Below are positions 53,392 to 64,000 of a stretch of DNA of 64,000 nucleotides, piece after piece; the stretch's first letter is position 1; the number at the start of each line of letters is the position of its first letter. Below the pieces are notes generated by a model. It was not told the origin of the DNA. It searched no databases and saw only the letters and a program-made list of their open reading frames with translations. The stretch lies in contig PSQN01000004.1 in the NCBI GenBank assembly GCA_002989075.1, positions 310,001 through 374,000 on the forward strand, in the 5' to 3' direction. The position numbers and the translations under genes were made by a program. This DNA comes from Arthonia radiata. Lineage: Eukaryota > Ascomycota > Arthoniomycetes > Arthoniales > Arthoniaceae.

Positions 53392-54778
53392 TCACATCCC
53401 ATCGTTTTGAAGCGCGTACATGATGACTATCACCACGGGCAGGACGGGAATAAGGCCGGAAGAGACGAGTAGACCCGCCATGCCACCTCCGCTCGCCGAC
53501 GTCGGCTCGCCCCCACCACCCACTGCATTCCCAGCAGTGGATGTACTCCCGCCAGCAGCCCGAGTGGCACTGGGCCCTCGAGTCCTAGTCGGCATCGTGG
53601 ATCCTGTCGCGCCCGCCGGAGAATATTCCAGACTACATTCCTCATCCAGGGAAAGCTCATCACCCCCATCGTTGGTAACAGTCAAGGGTGGGCAAGCGAA
53701 CGATTCAGGAGCGGTGGATACGGTGACTGTGGAGGTGGCAGTCGTCGTCGAGAGAATACCGGTCGTCACGACGGACGTGATCGTGCGGCCGCAGTCGCCT
53801 GTGGCACGAGGCTGCAGGGAACGTGCCACTGCCGCTGCAGAGCTTTTTGGTGACGGACCGCTTGGGAAGAACGTGAGGCCGCAATCGTCGCCAAGTACCA
53901 GCGATGCGGCGGCGCTGTTGATAGCTGTCAGGGGGGGGACACGAGAAATCGAAGTTCTCTGCCTCCTCTTCTTGCTCAACCTTTGTGAGGGTCCGGGTGG
54001 TGGTAGCATAGCTGATGCGGGAGAATACAGACGTCACGGTACAGGTGCCGGTGTTACTAACGAGGTAGCTGCCAGTGCTGGTGCTAGTGCTGGTGCTGGT
54101 GCTGTAGCTGGTTCGGTAAAACGTCGTGGCGTTGTAACTGGTGTAGGCGCTGTAGTATGAGGAGTATGCGCTGGAGCGCGACGCGAGGAGACTGGAACGT
54201 GAGGAGACGGCACCTCTGGAGTAGCATTCCCCGTCTTCAGCTCAGTAGCTGCCAGCAGGACAGCAGTATCGCCCGCAGCAGCTCTCTCCCAGGTCGCAGG
54301 TGCGGCCGCCTCTGCAGCACCGCATCGTCGCCGCATCATAACACGATGTGCGTTCACAAACGGATTCTGCGGGGGTGCAGCATCCATTCGACAGACATGA
54401 GCCGCCGATGGGGCAGCAGCCGGATGCATCCCGGCATACGCCTTTTGACGCACTTCAGTGAGTAGATGTATAGATTGGAAGGTCCGCAGACCGTGAGGGT
54501 CGCTTACCATAGCCGGCATTATCACACTGCAGCCGCTGTCTCGGGAGAATGGCACCTTCTGCAAGGTCTGCAAAGTCCCCGAGAAGGTCGAGAGACATGT
54601 TTGCGGGTCGTACCGCTACGATCACGTCTTGCAAGGCTGTGACCACAGGAGCATCCTCGATGTGGAAAGACTGTACAGAGACACTCTGAAGCCCTTGGAA
54701 GGTCGGAATAGATACCAGAAGAAAAAGACAGAGTCCTATCGCAGTGGCGGTCTTGACGGGGGATCCTACAGCATCCAT
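53392..54778 (-). pseudogene. Cysteine-rich secreted, C-terminally anchored surface protein; TGA plus C8 frameshift
   Basis: Exon 1 54778-54508 has a signal/anchor (AIGLCLFLLVSIPTF) and ends in CDNAGYG. Exon 2 starts at 54441 after a 66-nt intron and carries a CC-rich module: GCCPIGGSC, NGCCTP, RCCRGGRTC, ESCCGRYCCPAGSY. A TGA at 54244-54242 follows, exactly where the Cys pattern predicts Cys, and the same frame continues AEDGECYSRG. Next come a Ser/Thr/Tyr-rich stalk, then two related modules F[SA]CPPLT...C.L...P separated from the first part by a run of eight C (plus-strand G8 at 53931-53938). Only a run of seven keeps the frame through the first of them. The C-terminus is a hydrophobic tail (GLLVSSGLIPVLPVVIVIMY), as in GPI or tail anchors. 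Two lesions in an otherwise coherent gene suggest decay or sequencing error. Confidence 0.6.
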
Positions 54779-55774
54779 CAGAAGCGAGATGTATGAAAAC
54801 TAATCCACAGGTCCGCAACGTCTGCTCAAGTATCGTCCACGACTTGCCGCGCGCCTAGGAGGAGGCCCTTACACAGCTTCTCACGCCTTTCTACTGGGCC
54901 GCCGACGGGCCGCCGCGAGGGCGACAAGAGGAGACTGTGGTAGCCCGCCTGACAAAAGTGTAGCTGTGCATAACAGGGGAGCCGTAGTAAGCAAGTTGAG
55001 CCCTTGTACAGCGCAAGGCTTACTGCCCTTCGACTTAAGAGGGAAGTTATTGTGAGTGAGGAGGAACGCGTCTGGCACGCCATGACTAACGCTCGCTCTC
55101 CTCAGTCATTCATTGGGCGCCACAGAGGCAACAAACACAAGGCTTTGGCAGCCCTTGTGCAGCGTGTTTGCCTACTGCCAAGAAGAGAAGCGATTGTGGC
55201 GCTCTACGATGTGGGCTGCAATCAGGGCAGCGGAGGAATATCTTTGGAGGCTGTAGTGACTTTTACATGATCCAAATCTTTAGCGCTTGAGACGGGAAAT
55301 CTGGCTGTATACTTACTGCATACTGGAGAAAGACTTAGTATAGAGAATACCAAAGGATGAGGCGGTACTTTGCTAGGTTCCTATGTCAAGCGGTCCGTGC
55401 TTTTCTACTGCCAGAATTTGCGACGAACAAAGTAAATTACTGTTTCTGGTATAAGGTATAGATATATACAACTAGCTTCCCTTAGCGTACACTCGGCCCT
55501 CGAGGGTCAGTTCTGTAAAGTTGAGCTACCAATTATCTTTAATATTGAGACGTAGGAGATATCTGTAACACGTGTATATCTTGAGACGAGTGTCGCAAAA
55601 GGAGACTACAGAAGTGCAGCATAACGCACGGACCGTTTGACATGTCTTTTGCAACCGCCAATACTTTCCGCCCACAGGAATCAAGTCTTGGCACTCCATT
55701 GCACTCCGGAGTACAGCCTCCGCCTCGAACGCATTCTGTCCAGGAAATTCTCAAATTCCACCCACAATTCTAAA
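54779..55774. other. Intergenic
   Basis: An 88-codon plus-strand frame (55004-55270) has no recognisable feature. The rest is the promoter side of the helicase gene. Confidence 0.4.
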
Positions 55775-58203
55775 ATGCCGCGCGAGATAGACCCCAGAGG
55801 GCAGAAGCGGAAGATCGAGCATGCTCCTCCAATCGATCGCCGTGCGAAGCGCCAAGCACTGGATGCCAGCAGGAAAAAGCTGCCCATATGGCCCATGAGA
55901 GCTCCTCTTATTGCAAAGCTTCGGAGCAGCAATGTGCTGTTACTTGTGGGCGAAACTGGAAGCGGAAAATCGACGCAGCTGCCGCAGTTCCTGCTCGATG
56001 AGGCATGGTGTACCAAAGGCATTGCTGTCACGCAGCCACGGCGCGTCGCAGTTATTTCACTCGCGCAGCGCGTTGCCGAAGAAATGGGTTCAACACTTGG
56101 CAAGCAGTCACCAGCTAGCCGCGTAGGCTACTCAGTACGGTTTGATCAAAATGTCGCTCCAGCCACGCGGGTGAAATACCTCACAGATGGCATGCTTGTG
56201 AACGAAATGCTGGCGGACCCGTGGCTGAAGGATTATAGCTGCGTGATTGTCGATGAAGTGCATGAGCGGAGCGTAAACTGTGATTTGATACTAGGTTTCC
56301 TGCTCAGGATGTTGAGCGATGCGGAGGGTTTGTCGAAACATAGACATGGTCAACCTCCCAAGGTGGTTGTAATGAGCGCTACGCTCGATTCGAGCGGGAT
56401 ACAGAGCTTCTTCCAGCAAGGGCTCCGCCACATTCCCGACGAGGGATTGGCGCTGAAGGACGGCAAAGACAGTGAATCGGACTCATGGTCTGGCATCCAC
56501 TCAGATACAGCAGGGCCATCCCCAAGCACGTCAAATGGCGCGAACACCGTCGCAATCGAACATGTTCCAGGCCGCCAGCACCCTGTCAATACTACGTATC
56601 TGCCGCAGCCAGCTAACGATGTCTACATCACGGCACTCGAGCATATCACAGCATTTCATACGAAAGAGCCACTACCGGGAGATATACTGGTATTCCTTAC
56701 CGGTCAAGAAGATGTTGAGTCTGTATGTGGGCTTCTCGCGGAGAAGGCTGCTACTCTTCCTCCACAAGTCCCAAAGCTTCTTATACTGCCGCTCTATGCT
56801 GCTCTCGGGCCTTCTCACCAGCAAGCTGTGTTCCAATCGACGCCCAGGAACACTCGCAAGATCATTGTCTCAACCAACATCGCAGAATCGTCCGTCACCA
56901 TACCAGGTATTCGGATTGTCATCGACAATGGATTGGTCAAGGTCAAAGAGCATCGCAGTACGCTTGGACTTGATTCCTTATTGGTCAAGCCCATCTCTAA
57001 GTCTGCCGCTATTCAAAGAAAGGGTCGCGCGGGACGAGAAGGCCCTGGGAAGTGTTTACGGTTGTATACAGAGCAGAGCTACCTCGACCTAGAACAGGAC
57101 AACAAGCCTGAGATCCTCCGGTCGGACTTGGCCGGCGTGGTATTAACCATGAAAGCTCGCGGTATTGATGATGTAGTAGGCTTTCCTCTTCTAAGTCCGC
57201 CTCCTAGAGACAGTCTTAGAAGCGCGCTACTACAATTACTACGGCTCGGCGCACTGGGCGAGGACGGTAACATCACTAAAATTGGTGAGTATACGGCACC
57301 TTCTATATCTGCAAACCATATGACCTGTTTAATGCCTATCACTGGTGCGGCGCAAGGCAAGCTATTCTTGTATCGAAGATCCCAGTGCGTGATGCTCGAC
57401 ATGAGACGTGCTAACACTTTTCATCCACAGGCGCCCAGCTGGCACGACTGCCGTTACCACCAGCTCTTGCTCGCGTTCTTGTAGCAAGCGCCGCGTCATC
57501 GAAGGTAAGCCAGTCTACTGAGCCTGCAGACAGCCTTCTACTGGCCGCAATTGATGTCGTCGCTGCGCTTGTTTCAGAGCCATTCTTCCTGCCACTGGAG
57601 AATTTGACGTCCCCATCTACCAACACGGAAGAGGACAGTGCTCACCGACTCGAGGCACGTGCGTCGCTGCAGAGACGGCAAGGCGACCATCTCACTTACG
57701 TGGCAGCCATACGCTCCTATGCCAGCGAGAATACAGACCGCAAGCTTTGGGCTTATAAGCATCTCGTAAACCACAGAGCAATGAAAGCTGTGCTGGCTGT
57801 ACGCAAGCAACTTCGAGCTATGCTGGTCAATATGAAGCTACTCACAAAGAGCGTGCTCGATGCCGCGGATGAGTTGGAAAGTGCATCTAGCGTGCAGGAC
57901 TCCTCCGGCGTTGAAGAGTCCGAGAGGATCGCATGGTTGCATCCATCTGAGAAGCTGGCTGACGATCTACTGAAATGCTTCGTGCAAGCTCTTGCGCCAA
58001 ATGTGGCTCGCCTATGCAAAGACGGAGCCTATCGCACTATCGAAAGCAATCATGTGGTCCGCGTCCATCCTGCGAGCGTCATTGCGGGCCGCAAAGTGGA
58101 AGGGATCGTCTACTCTGAACTAGTATTTACCAAGCGGAATTACGCGCGAGGGGTAAGTGCTGTGCAGCTGCAATGGTATGCTGAAGCAGCAGGCTTCAAC
58201 TGA
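55775..58203 (+). CDS. DEAH-box RNA helicase, DHR2-like, 760 aa
   Basis: Exons 55775-57284 and 57431-58203; the 146-nt intron (GTGAGT...TGCTAAC...CACAG) joins in phase. Start chosen at MPREIDPRGQ; an open extension of 46 codons upstream is unlikely to be used. Helicase motifs: GETGSGKST (I) at about 59-67, TQPRRVAV (Ia), TDGML, DEVH (II) at 160-163, SAT (III) near 201, FLTGQEDV (IV), STNIAESSVTI (V) and QRKGRAGR (VI) near 414-421. Then come the winged-helix, ratchet and OB-fold parts ending NYARGVSAV. The compact N-terminus and basic leader fit the DHR2/DHX-type subgroup, which works in 18S rRNA processing in the nucleolus in yeast. A low-complexity acidic insert (SESDSW...STSNG) sits between III and IV. 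Confidence 0.88.
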
Positions 58204-58933
58204 CAGAGACCTGCGCGAAAGCCAACTCGTGCTGCCCATTCGCCGGCGTCGCTAAAGAAGGCCAGTACGGTAACCGGGGGCTTCCGTCGTCCAAGGCTGT
58301 TACTCATGCTGCTGGTGCTGGGATCCTCGCATCTGCCAACATCGACGGCTGTCGCACTTCTCTTCAATCCTCGTTGTCGAAGCCAATGGTGCGTCCCGAA
58401 CAGCGGACATATGTTTACTTGCGGAGAAGGCAACATTCTGTAACACGCGGTCGCTATCTTTGGAGGATGACCGGACCGATCAAATCGGTAATTGAGCACT
58501 GACGAAGCGCAAGCATACGCTAAAGCCGGACGCTTTACCCAAAGCGGCTAGAAATCTGGGGGCACCCAGCCACATCCGGACTCTGACAGCCTTAGCGCTC
58601 TCTCTTCGAGCTAATGCTTGAGCAATGAGAGAGGTCACCTTGAGCCGCACGGCATTCGCTGAAACACGATCGCATCCTTCGCTCAAGGCTCTTCATTGTT
58701 GAACCGAAATCCTTTCACGCTTGATCTGTTATTGAGGGATAGTAAGGTTCAGGCGGGAGCTTACCCAAGATCTCGAGAATACTAAAGGACGTTTGGCAGC
58801 ATGACTATCCGGAGTTTGATCCATCAATGAACCTCAGTGCTATATTTGCTCGCTTGGTCACAGCCGTGGAAACCAATCTAGGTGCATACTCGGTCGGCAC
58901 TGGCACCAAGCCACGCACGTCCACAGAGTTGTC
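58204..58933. other. Intergenic, no gene seen
   Basis: Short frames only on both strands. Confidence 0.4.
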
Positions 58934-59812
58934 ATGATGCTCTACTCGTACCTTCTCGCTTGCGTCGGCGTGCTTGCGATTCCAGCTCTGGCCGCAGACG
59001 CACCTGAATGTCCCATGACCGTGGAAATACTTGCCCACTTCATGAACGCAGCTAGTAGCGGGGGTAAGTCAATGAATAGTTGCTTCTTGCTGTATAACCA
59101 ATGTTGACTTTATCTAGCCTGCATAGCGTCTGATGAGACCACCACCCGCACCACCACCGTTGACTGCGGGAGTTGCAGCACGGCGACCGTGAGATCAATC
59201 GGCGGCCCTGGCCCAGTCTGTCGCGGCGTCACACATGGTCCTGGCACGTGGACTGTACTCAGTGCAGAGTGTGCGGCATCGGCGAACCCTACAGCGCAAC
59301 CCGTTCCTTCAACCGACAATACTGCGACCACCACAACCGCCTTCGTGACGCTGCCCTCACAGCCAAGCAACGAGTTCGAGAGCAGAGTCACGGTAACCAA
59401 AACTGTGTGGGACGCAACGGTCTACCCGTCGCAAGTCGTCATGTCAGGGCAGCCTCCCATGGTGACAATTCCACCTGGATCACCCTCTGCTACCAACCAG
59501 GACGGCTGCAAGCTCGTCACACAGCCCGCGCACCCATGCCCTCAGATCGCAGGCTACCCTTGCAGCAGGCAGGTCGACACCATCTGCCCTGGAGACCGCG
59601 CACCTCCTGTTACTATGCGACGAGAGCGAAGGCAAGACGGGCCACCTGGTGGTGGACCGCCTGGAGGTCCACCGCCCGGAGGCGCACCACCCGGACCATG
59701 CAGCTTTGTCTGCCGCCCTGGCAGTGCGACAACAAGCCCCAACATCATCATCGTTGGCACACCGACTGCACCAGGGCAGTGTGGTGAGGTGTGCGAGACC
59801 GGAACGGCTTAG
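58934..59812 (+). CDS. Secreted Thr/Pro/Gly-rich cysteine-containing protein, 274 aa
   Basis: Exons 58934-59063 and 59118-59812, intron 54 nt (GTAAGT...ATCTAG), in phase. Signal peptide MMLYSYLLACVGVLAIPALA. The mature protein has a Thr-rich N-terminal half with ETTTRTTTVDCGSC, VCRGVTHGPGTWTVL and a stalk likely to be O-glycosylated. A cysteine cluster follows (DGCKLV, HPCPQIAGYPCSRQVDTICPG). Next come RRERRQ, a possible protease site, and a collagen-like PPGGGPPGGPPPGG stretch near 215-233, and then CSFVCRPGS and CGEVCETGTA at the very end. Not recognised as a known family. It resembles fungal wall-associated or effector-like proteins in layout only. No GPI tail. Confidence 0.7.
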
Positions 59813-60490
59813 CCAGGCATTGCATACTTCTACGCTGATGTGGATGAGCGCATATGGGCTCGTCAGCGGCCTCAGAGCGTAGTTTCGTATCGAAGTGCAC
59901 GCATGTGCCCACATTCTGTTCTTAGGTCGCTGTATTAATCCCATTCTATTCCTACAACGACGGCCTTGTTGTCACCGCTGGATGATCCCCGCCTGCTCAC
60001 TTCCATTTTCCCGCACAAAGCCGCAGATAGCCTGACAGTACCAAAAACAAGCAGCAACGACCCGCTTTCGCATAGTCCGACCCTAAAGCTTGACCTCAGA
60101 CCAAAACCCCAAACCACCCGTTCCTGGGGTAACGTCCGACCACCCGTCGCCCATCCCTGTCAAAAGCGGCACCTCAATGTCTAGCGCCGTTCAATACGAC
60201 TACAACCCCATCTCTCATAAGCAATTACGGAGTACGAAGGTCGCACTGTAATCTCGTTCTGCATTGCTATTTCGAGATCGTATAACTGCCGCAGGATCAG
60301 CACGCCACGCCATGGGAGGATCTATCCGCCCCGTGGAATCCTGCCCTCGTTTGCGCTTACAATCGCGGTCGGAGCCTCGCTTTCCCTCCTGTCGCGCGAG
60401 TCTGGGGTTTTAATATCTGCGCATCCCCTGATAAAAGTCAGGACAGCTCTCGGCCCCAACTCATCACGCACCCTCCCACGTCCCAACACC
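59813..60490. other. Intergenic
   Basis: Promoter side of the small secreted protein. An A/C-rich stretch lies at 60040-60130 and a CT/CA leader just before 60491. Confidence 0.4.
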
Positions 60491-60985
60491 ATGTACACTC
60501 TCAACCATCTCCTCACCACCCTCCTCGCCCTCGCCTCCCTAACCGCCGCCACCGCGCCCAACACCCGCACGGAACACACCCACCCCACACCCTCCACGCC
60601 CTCCGGCATCCCACCCTCCGCAAATCCCAACCCGGCGATCTGCACAACCACCATCGTTCAAACGCCCGTGTACGCTTCCATCGACTCAACGGGCGGTTGT
60701 GCGTTCTCCGCGACCTACGTGACGGAGACGGCGACGAGGAGTGCGTGTACTTGTAGTGTTGTGAATGGGAATGCGGGGCATGGACCGGTGAGTGAAGCTC
60801 TTTACGCACTTCTAAGGAGAGGGAAGCAGAGAGACGAGAGAAGTGAGAGGGAGGAAGTGGTGTTGCGATTGGGAGTGGGATGTTCAAAGGATGTTGTGCT
60901 GACTCGAAGTTGATAGACTTGCGCGGGGTCGAGCACGCTGCCGGGTACGGCGACGTTCACGACGACAGTTTGTGCGACGTCGTGA
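60491..60985 (+). CDS. Small secreted cysteine protein, 121 aa
   Basis: Exons 60491-60787 and 60917-60985 (129-nt intron, GTGAGT...TTGATAG, phase 0). Signal peptide MYTLNHLLTTLLALASLTAA, then a Thr/Pro-rich leader (TEHTHPTPSTPSG). The C-terminal ~70 residues hold six Cys: ICTTTIV, GGCAFSATYV, SACTC, PTCAGSS and TTVCATS at the end. ATG lies in a good context (CACCATG) after a C-rich leader. Thr-rich beta-type segments between cysteines suggest a compact disulfide fold. No family recognised; an effector-like or wall protein is possible. Without splicing the frame would gain a basic, non-secretory-looking tail, which supports the intron. Confidence 0.7.
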
Positions 60986-61308
60986 GTGAAGATGGAAGCG
61001 TGAAAGGATGGAAGCGTGATCACCTCGAAGGGCCACGGATGGCAATACCTGCGGCGGGCGTGCGGTGTCAAGACCTTGAAGAGGTGGTAGAGGTTGGAAG
61101 CGTTGGTAAGAGCGGAGGGTCTGGAATACCCCGAGGGTTGCGGTCTAGGTACTGCATGATGGGGGTGAGCGGCCGTTGCTACAAGAAGGGAGAGGGCGCA
61201 CGTGTTGTTACGACAGGTGGGCGTGTAGATTGAATCTCAGTAGTCATTGAGTCTATTGCTCGCATCAGCAAAATCATACACGACTCGCAATCTTCATCAC
61301 TTCTTGCA
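60986..61308. other. Intergenic between converging genes
   Basis: 323 bases with no supported feature. Confidence 0.45.
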
Positions 61309-64000
61309 TCAGCCGACCATCGTCCCCTCCTCGAACAACTCATCCAACACGCCTTGCTTGCATCCTCCCCAGTCGATCTTGCGCATACTGTACTCTCTTT
61401 CGAAGCATTGCAAGCTCAACTGCGCGAACCAGGGTTTCAACACTTTCCGCACCATCTCGTCCCTGCTCATGCCTTCCACATCCACTGAGGTCGCCCTCAG
61501 AAGGAGGCCATTCCTGCTGCTCTGGCCGTTGGATGAGCCATCAAAGGCTGCATGCCCAGGCTCTGTCGTAACCGGCGTTGCCGTAGCTGTAGCAGGTGTC
61601 TGTGGCGCATCATGACTCAAGTCTTCGGCGATCTCGTCAACAAGACCGACTGGTGCTGAGTCGGGCCCCGTTGGTCGGTAGACGGCGTCGATGGTGTCAG
61701 TGACGAACAGCCACGCATGCATCTGGAAGTCGTCTGGTCCAAGCAGCAGCAACAGGTCCAGTAGCTTGCATGCTTGGAGCAAAGAGAAGGCATTATATGT
61801 CTCATGGTCTTTGCCATCCTGTGTTGCAGACGAGATTGCTTTCTGCAGCTCCGCCGTAATTGCAGGCCAGAGTGGAGAGAGGTGGACGGAAGAGGTCTTG
61901 AGTACGACGGCTTGAAGGAGCATGAAGACCTCAGCTCTTGTAGCAGACGAAGGCGACGATGTAGCGGAAGCACTCAGAAGCTCGTTAATCTTCTCGAGAA
62001 TGGTGGCCATGTACGGCACGAGTGCATCGATGTCCAGAGCCAGTGCTAAAAGTGCTGAGCGGCGTAAATTGAGTTGCGTCTTCTTATCTGCTTCAAGACG
62101 TGCGGTATTGGCACCTACGCCGAACACGATACCCGCTGATGTGGGTGCCGGTATGCGATGTAGTGTATCGGGTATGCGCTCCTTGTCGTTGATGCCCCAG
62201 TGTCGCAGGACTGGGAGCAGTCCGGCCTGTACGATCTTTTTCTGAAGCGAGAAAAGCTTCGGGTGACCGTAGACCTCTGCAACGTCTTTACGCCAGATCT
62301 TCGCTGCGGGGCTTATGCGGACAACCCTTTGAAGGAGCGTCAAATGTGATTGTGAGACATTGTCGGGAAATTGCTTGGCATGAATGAGAGTTCCAAATAC
62401 GCTGTTTGAGATGAGTGTGACTGCACTGAGCTGCTTATCGTTCTCTGGAAGTATGATGTTGAGTTTGGGAATGACAGTGGCCAAAATCTCGATAACACTC
62501 AAGCCTTGAGCTGTGCCAGTGCCGTCGCCTGGGTCGTGTAGAATGCCAGCCGGTCTTGAGGTGAACGTGGCTTGCAGGAGTCGCTGGAACAGATCGCTCA
62601 ACTCCTTGCGCATCTTGCGCTGCTCTCCAAAGTTGGTCTTCTCGACCTTTTCTGCCAGAGTCAGCAAGAAGAGCAGCAAGCAAGGCAATATTGAGCTGTG
62701 GACGAATGGGTTGGACAACACATCCTTCAGAAAGGTCATGCAGTCTATCCATATCTCGTCCATGGCATCGTCGTCGAGAGATCTTGTATAATCGATAAGG
62801 AAGACTCCCAGGTCAGTGTCTTTGACTTCCGATGTAAGGGTAGACATGCGTCCCGGTTCCAACGCGTTTGGATTTGTCCGGCTGTACAACGAATTGAAGA
62901 TTGCAGGCATGAGGCGCTGAGGTCTTGATCCATCCAAAGACTGTAGTAAGCTAATGGCCTTGGGCCAGATCGAGCGATCAGGGTTGGGGCCTTTAGACTT
63001 GCCCTTCAGCGCAACCAACGTCTCAAAGCATTCTAAAGTCTCTGCCACGAACATACGATCTAACAGCCGACGAGCTCGATTCCGTAGGCGCGACGAGGTG
63101 TAATAGAACGAAGCTGAGCTACTTGGGTCAAATTGCTCTTCCTCTTGCCCGTATGCGGCCCATGACCAAATGCCGAAGCAAATCCTGACTGCGTCTTGAA
63201 GACACAAGATGACCGTCAATCTTGAATTAGCGGAGCTCTGTCGTGTCTTAGGAGTTTCCGATGAGAAAACTCCAGAAACGACGTTGCCGAAAAATCCTTG
63301 AGTGGGCTCCTGAGGTCTTGTGACAGCGTTTGCATTCTCCTCGAACGCGAGTCGGTCGTGCGCAACTGCAAGGGCATTTTCCAGTCCATTGAGAAGCGAC
63401 ATAAGTGACGACTCAGGCATGACACCGTCGGCACCGCCGCCCACAGCGAACGATTTCTTCACGTGCCGAAAGTTGATGTTAATCTGCTTGCAGAATGTTT
63501 CGACCAGCGGTATCAAGTTCTGGAACAGCGTATGGGCGTACAGCGGCAGGATTTCGATCATGAAAAGCACCCAGTTCTCGAGGACGTTTCTGGCGTATTG
63601 CGAAGTTATTCCATCCTGAAGTCGCTTCAGCAGTTGCTCTGGTGGAGGTATGCGTGTACCATTGGGTGGCTTTTCTTCACCCCGATCAACACTGCTGCGC
63701 CTTGTGTTAGACAAAGATATTGCATCCACAGACGAACTGTTGCGATGATGAATCGAGCGCTTTGGACTCTGCATGTATCTGAGCTTCAAGTAGCTCATGA
63801 TGGTGTCCAGCACGGCGACTTGGACTGAAGAAGCGGTCTCCTGTGTTTGTGTACACTTAGTCAGCATATCCAAAAGCCGGTGCTCAAGTGATTTGAAGTC
63901 CACGCCAGGCTGCTCAATGTGAGAGAACAGCTGCTGTAATATACCCAGTGCTTGACACTGCATTTCAGAGCTGGAAGAGGCCCTCTGATCGACTGGTTCC
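61309..64000 (-). CDS. DOP1: Dopey/DOP1 family protein, C-terminal ~897 aa, cut by window edge
   Basis: One uninterrupted frame from base 64000 to the stop at 61309, still open at the edge; the ATG at 63963 is internal. The sequence is nearly all helical repeats, as in the Dopey C-terminal region: NVLENWVLFMIEILPLYAH, LTVILCLQDAVRICFGIWSW, FVAETLECFETLVAL, WIDCMTFLKDVLSNPFVHSS, PLWPAITAELQKAI, and near the end KPWFAQLSLQCFEREYSM. Full fungal DOP1 is about 1700-1900 residues, so roughly half is present. DOP1 works with MON2 and the flippase NEO1 at Golgi/endosome membranes. A Ser/Thr/Pro/Ala-rich insert (QTPATATATPVTTEP) sits about 80 residues before the end. Confidence 0.9.
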   Translation of the reverse strand, partial: EPVDQRASSSSEMQCQALGILQQLFSHIEQPGVDFKSLEHRLLDMLTKCTQTQETASSVQVAVLDTIMSYLKLRYMQSPKRSIHHRNSSSVDAISLSNTRRSSVDRGEEKPPNGTRIPPPEQLLKRLQDGITSQYARNVLENWVLFMIEILPLYAHTLFQNLIPLVETFCKQININFRHVKKSFAVGGGADGVMPESSLMSLLNGLENALAVAHDRLAFEENANAVTRPQEPTQGFFGNVVSGVFSSETPKTRQSSANSRLTVILCLQDAVRICFGIWSWAAYGQEEEQFDPSSSASFYYTSSRLRNRARRLLDRMFVAETLECFETLVALKGKSKGPNPDRSIWPKAISLLQSLDGSRPQRLMPAIFNSLYSRTNPNALEPGRMSTLTSEVKDTDLGVFLIDYTRSLDDDAMDEIWIDCMTFLKDVLSNPFVHSSILPCLLLFLLTLAEKVEKTNFGEQRKMRKELSDLFQRLLQATFTSRPAGILHDPGDGTGTAQGLSVIEILATVIPKLNIILPENDKQLSAVTLISNSVFGTLIHAKQFPDNVSQSHLTLLQRVVRISPAAKIWRKDVAEVYGHPKLFSLQKKIVQAGLLPVLRHWGINDKERIPDTLHRIPAPTSAGIVFGVGANTARLEADKKTQLNLRRSALLALALDIDALVPYMATILEKINELLSASATSSPSSATRAEVFMLLQAVVLKTSSVHLSPLWPAITAELQKAISSATQDGKDHETYNAFSLLQACKLLDLLLLLGPDDFQMHAWLFVTDTIDAVYRPTGPDSAPVGLVDEIAEDLSHDAPQTPATATATPVTTEPGHAAFDGSSNGQSSRNGLLLRATSVDVEGMSRDEMVRKVLKPWFAQLSLQCFEREYSMRKIDWGGCKQGVLDELFEEGTMVG

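Noticed and set aside
1-64000. CRISPR arrays, insertion sequences, operons
   Set aside because: No direct-repeat/spacer arrays or bacterial transposase genes; the intron-rich genes and dispersed 5S genes show nuclear fungal DNA.

Overview
The window looks like a gene-dense segment of a filamentous ascomycete genome, probably a Dothideomycete (that rank is an inference from overall protein flavour). The evidence: short introns of about 46-150 nt with GTAAGT/GTACGT/GTGAGT donors and CTRAC-type branch points, dispersed single 5S rRNA genes rather than an rDNA array, an SSU72 phosphatase, an NBP2-like SH3 adaptor, a Dopey/DOP1 protein, a DHR2-like DEAH helicase, and many small secreted proteins. 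All gene models are hand-spliced; every intron quoted keeps reading phase across the junction.

Layout. 1-4 kb: start of a J-domain gene at the left edge, then a gene-poor stretch with a foldback element. 4-9 kb: a small coiled-coil protein, a fragment of a fungal rhodopsin-like membrane protein, and a NucA/NucB-type secreted nuclease gene interrupted by a TGA. 10-15 kb: an F-box-like protein, a 5S rRNA gene and an unknown acidic protein, followed by a cluster of CACGTG boxes. 15-19 kb: repeats and a pyrimidine-rich minisatellite. 19-25.4 kb: a ten-exon divergent Hsp70-like ATPase, a divergently transcribed 567-residue unknown protein, and an APH-like kinase with a degraded catalytic loop. 25.6-27.1 kb: two tandem-repeat blocks beside a proline-rich gene. 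29-36 kb: a protein with a 48-residue C-terminal duplication, two tandem paralogous ABHD12-like hydrolases, and a 57-residue CxxCxGxG zinc-finger protein. 36.8 kb: a second 5S rRNA gene. 37-48 kb: a Cys/Met-metabolism PLP enzyme, SSU72, an NBP2-like adaptor, a sedolisin protease, a secreted protein with four C-x8-C loops, and a proline iminopeptidase. 49.5-52.8 kb: an AIG2/GGCT-like protein and a putative amidoligase, transcribed divergently. 53-61 kb: a disrupted cysteine-rich membrane-anchored protein, the DEAH helicase and two secreted proteins. 61.3-64 kb: the C-terminal part of DOP1, running off the right edge.

The most interesting system is the amidoligase + AIG2-like pair (49.5-52.8 kb). 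In bacteria these two families are known gene neighbours, and they are thought to make and trim gamma-glutamyl or peptide-type amide bonds. Here they appear head to head around a 1.1 kb shared promoter region in a fungus, with all amidoligase motifs intact but a degenerate catalytic segment in the AIG2 partner. Other points of note are two GC-AG introns, two otherwise coherent surface/secreted genes each broken by a TGA, the C-x8-C secreted protein, and 5S genes with a conserved TATA-like box at -30.
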